NCBI GenBank assembly: GCA_030589835.1
Contig: JAUUZS010000233.1
Coordinates: 1-6,820, forward strand
Length of the DNA: 6,820 nucleotides
Source of the DNA: Cyclobacteriaceae bacterium
Lineage (GTDB): Bacteria > Bacteroidota > Bacteroidia > Cytophagales > Cyclobacteriaceae
Direction: 5' to 3'
Shown here: piece by piece, positions 5,912-6,820 of the stretch
Position numbering within the stretch: position 1 is the stretch's first letter
How the letters are laid out: each line of letters starts with the position of its first letter
The notes under the pieces: model-generated
The model's input: the letters and a program-made list of their open reading frames with translations, nothing else
Database searches by the model: none
What the model was told of the DNA's origin: nothing
Program-made: the position numbers and the translations under genes

Positions 5912-6820
5912 TTATAGTAGGCGTTTTAATTCTTCAACGGTCATTTCAACCTTAGGATCAAAGCGGTCACTTGTCATATATTTTTGTAAACTATACAACA
6001 ATTGTTTTCCTTCAGGTCGTGAGTCTATTGTTTTGTGGAAATCTATTCCACTTATTAATAGTTTGCCTTTCCCAACCTTCACTTCAACAATCAAAGCCTG
6101 AGACCTGTTTTGAAACCAGTCATCAATCACCCTGACAATAGGATTGATGTTTTTTGGGAAATCATCTAAAATAATGGCATTGGAATAGGTCATGGCATCC
6201 CACCATTGCCAGTTGGAATGAAATGCTGTAGGAAATTCACAAAATGCGGGATGATCCGGATTGCATAAAATACCTAGTGAATGTGGTTTTTGACCATGTG
6301 TCCAGGCGGTGTTCCAGAAAATACTAGAAAACCCAATACCGTCGTTCAGGTTTTTACTTTTAACAGATTCTGGGATTGTCCATAATACAGACCCTCCGTT
6401 GTTGAGGCTGGAAATGGCTTGTCGGTCCAGGGATGTTGTGATCAGAATTTCATCAATCTTCTCATGGTTTTTGGGATATACCCAAAAGTCCCAGCTATTT
6501 TCAAAGCCAGCTACATTTGCCGTTAACGACAATTGTTTTGGCTCCGTGATTTTACCCAGATCAACATTCAGATATCCGATGGGAATGTTATTTCCAATAG
6601 CAATACTTAGTGTATCAAAAATTCCATGAAACAGATTGCCTGTTTTTTGATCTGTAATCCTCCATCGTGATACCGCCTGTATCAATTGGTCTGCCCCGAA
6701 ATGTGCTACTTCGATCAAGGCAATAAAAGGTTCATCGCTATAAAATACGCGCTTTTCCATGCGTGCCAAGGGTACGGTCGAATTGCAAAACCGGCTATAT
6801 GCTTCAGGCGTTACGTATCC
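5912..6820 (-). CDS. Glycoside hydrolase family 2 protein, C-terminal 302 residues, cut by the right edge
   Basis: The frame stays open to the window end, so the true start and the catalytic TIM barrel lie outside. A TTG at 6767-6769 should not be taken as the start, because the residues before it (GYVTPEAYSRFCNSTVP) already fit the family. In the fragment, PLARMEKRVF (17-26) opens a beta-sandwich domain (about 18-115; IEVAHFGADQL and ENSWDFWVYP are typical of domains that follow the barrel). A second alpha/beta domain follows (about 120-290), with LDRQAISSLNNGGSVLW, FWNTAWTHGQKPHSLGILC, FHSNWQWWD (about 200-208) and KVGKGKLLISGIDF. I recall this pair of domains from beta-galactosidase-like and other GH2 enzymes that cut plant or algal polysaccharides. 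The glycan target cannot be told, because the active-site part is missing. The stop TAA at 5912-5914 ends the protein after a short helical tail. Confidence 0.85.
   Translation of the reverse strand, partial: GYVTPEAYSRFCNSTVPLARMEKRVFYSDEPFIALIEVAHFGADQLIQAVSRWRITDQKTGNLFHGIFDTLSIAIGNNIPIGYLNVDLGKITEPKQLSLTANVAGFENSWDFWVYPKNHEKIDEILITTSLDRQAISSLNNGGSVLWTIPESVKSKNLNDGIGFSSIFWNTAWTHGQKPHSLGILCNPDHPAFCEFPTAFHSNWQWWDAMTYSNAIILDDFPKNINPIVRVIDDWFQNRSQALIVEVKVGKGKLLISGIDFHKTIDSRPEGKQLLYSLQKYMTSDRFDPKVEMTVEELKRLL

Noticed and set aside
6767..6769. TTG as start of the glycoside hydrolase fragment
   Set aside because: The frame is open to the window end and the residues upstream match the family linker, so the gene is simply cut by the window.

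Overview
The window looks like chromosomal DNA from a member of the Bacteroidota, most likely of the Cytophagales type. The DNA is AT-rich, there are almost no Shine-Dalgarno sequences, and at least one start has a good match to the Bacteroidota -7 box TAnnTTTG. A lipoprotein carries a Bacteroidota-style acidic stretch right after its lipid-anchored cysteine. The rank below phylum is inferred from gene style only.

Left part (1-940): the 5' end of sppA (signal peptide peptidase, minus strand) is divergent from folK (folate biosynthesis, plus strand). An 85 bp gap separates them. A two-way terminator at 892-923 sits between folK and a convergent gene for a 284-residue lipoprotein of unknown function (940-1794, minus), which holds two copies of an IDFG/IDYG-x-G-C motif.

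Middle (1795-3145): about 1.35 kb without a convincing gene, and the least ordinary part of the window. It holds a short ORF that may be the tail of a broken gene, a block of nested inverted repeats (1992-2088) followed by a second foldable block (2103-2144), and about 540 bp with only weak palindromes. It ends with about 400 bp of extreme G-over-C and purine skew carrying five spaced (G)AGAAGT repeats. That stretch ends in a strong plus-strand terminator (3116-3147), although no plus-strand gene is visible before it.

Right part (3146-6820): a TauE/SafE-type anion exporter (minus, TTG start) and a class I/II PLP aminotransferase (minus), separated by a terminator. These are followed by a small HAD phosphatase of the magnesium-dependent phosphatase-1 type (plus), which converges on the C-terminal part of a glycoside hydrolase family 2 protein (minus) that runs off the right edge.

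The genes do not form one pathway. They are mostly single-gene transcription units of metabolic or envelope function. I found no convincing new multi-gene system. The best lead is the structured and skewed non-coding block at 1990-3147.
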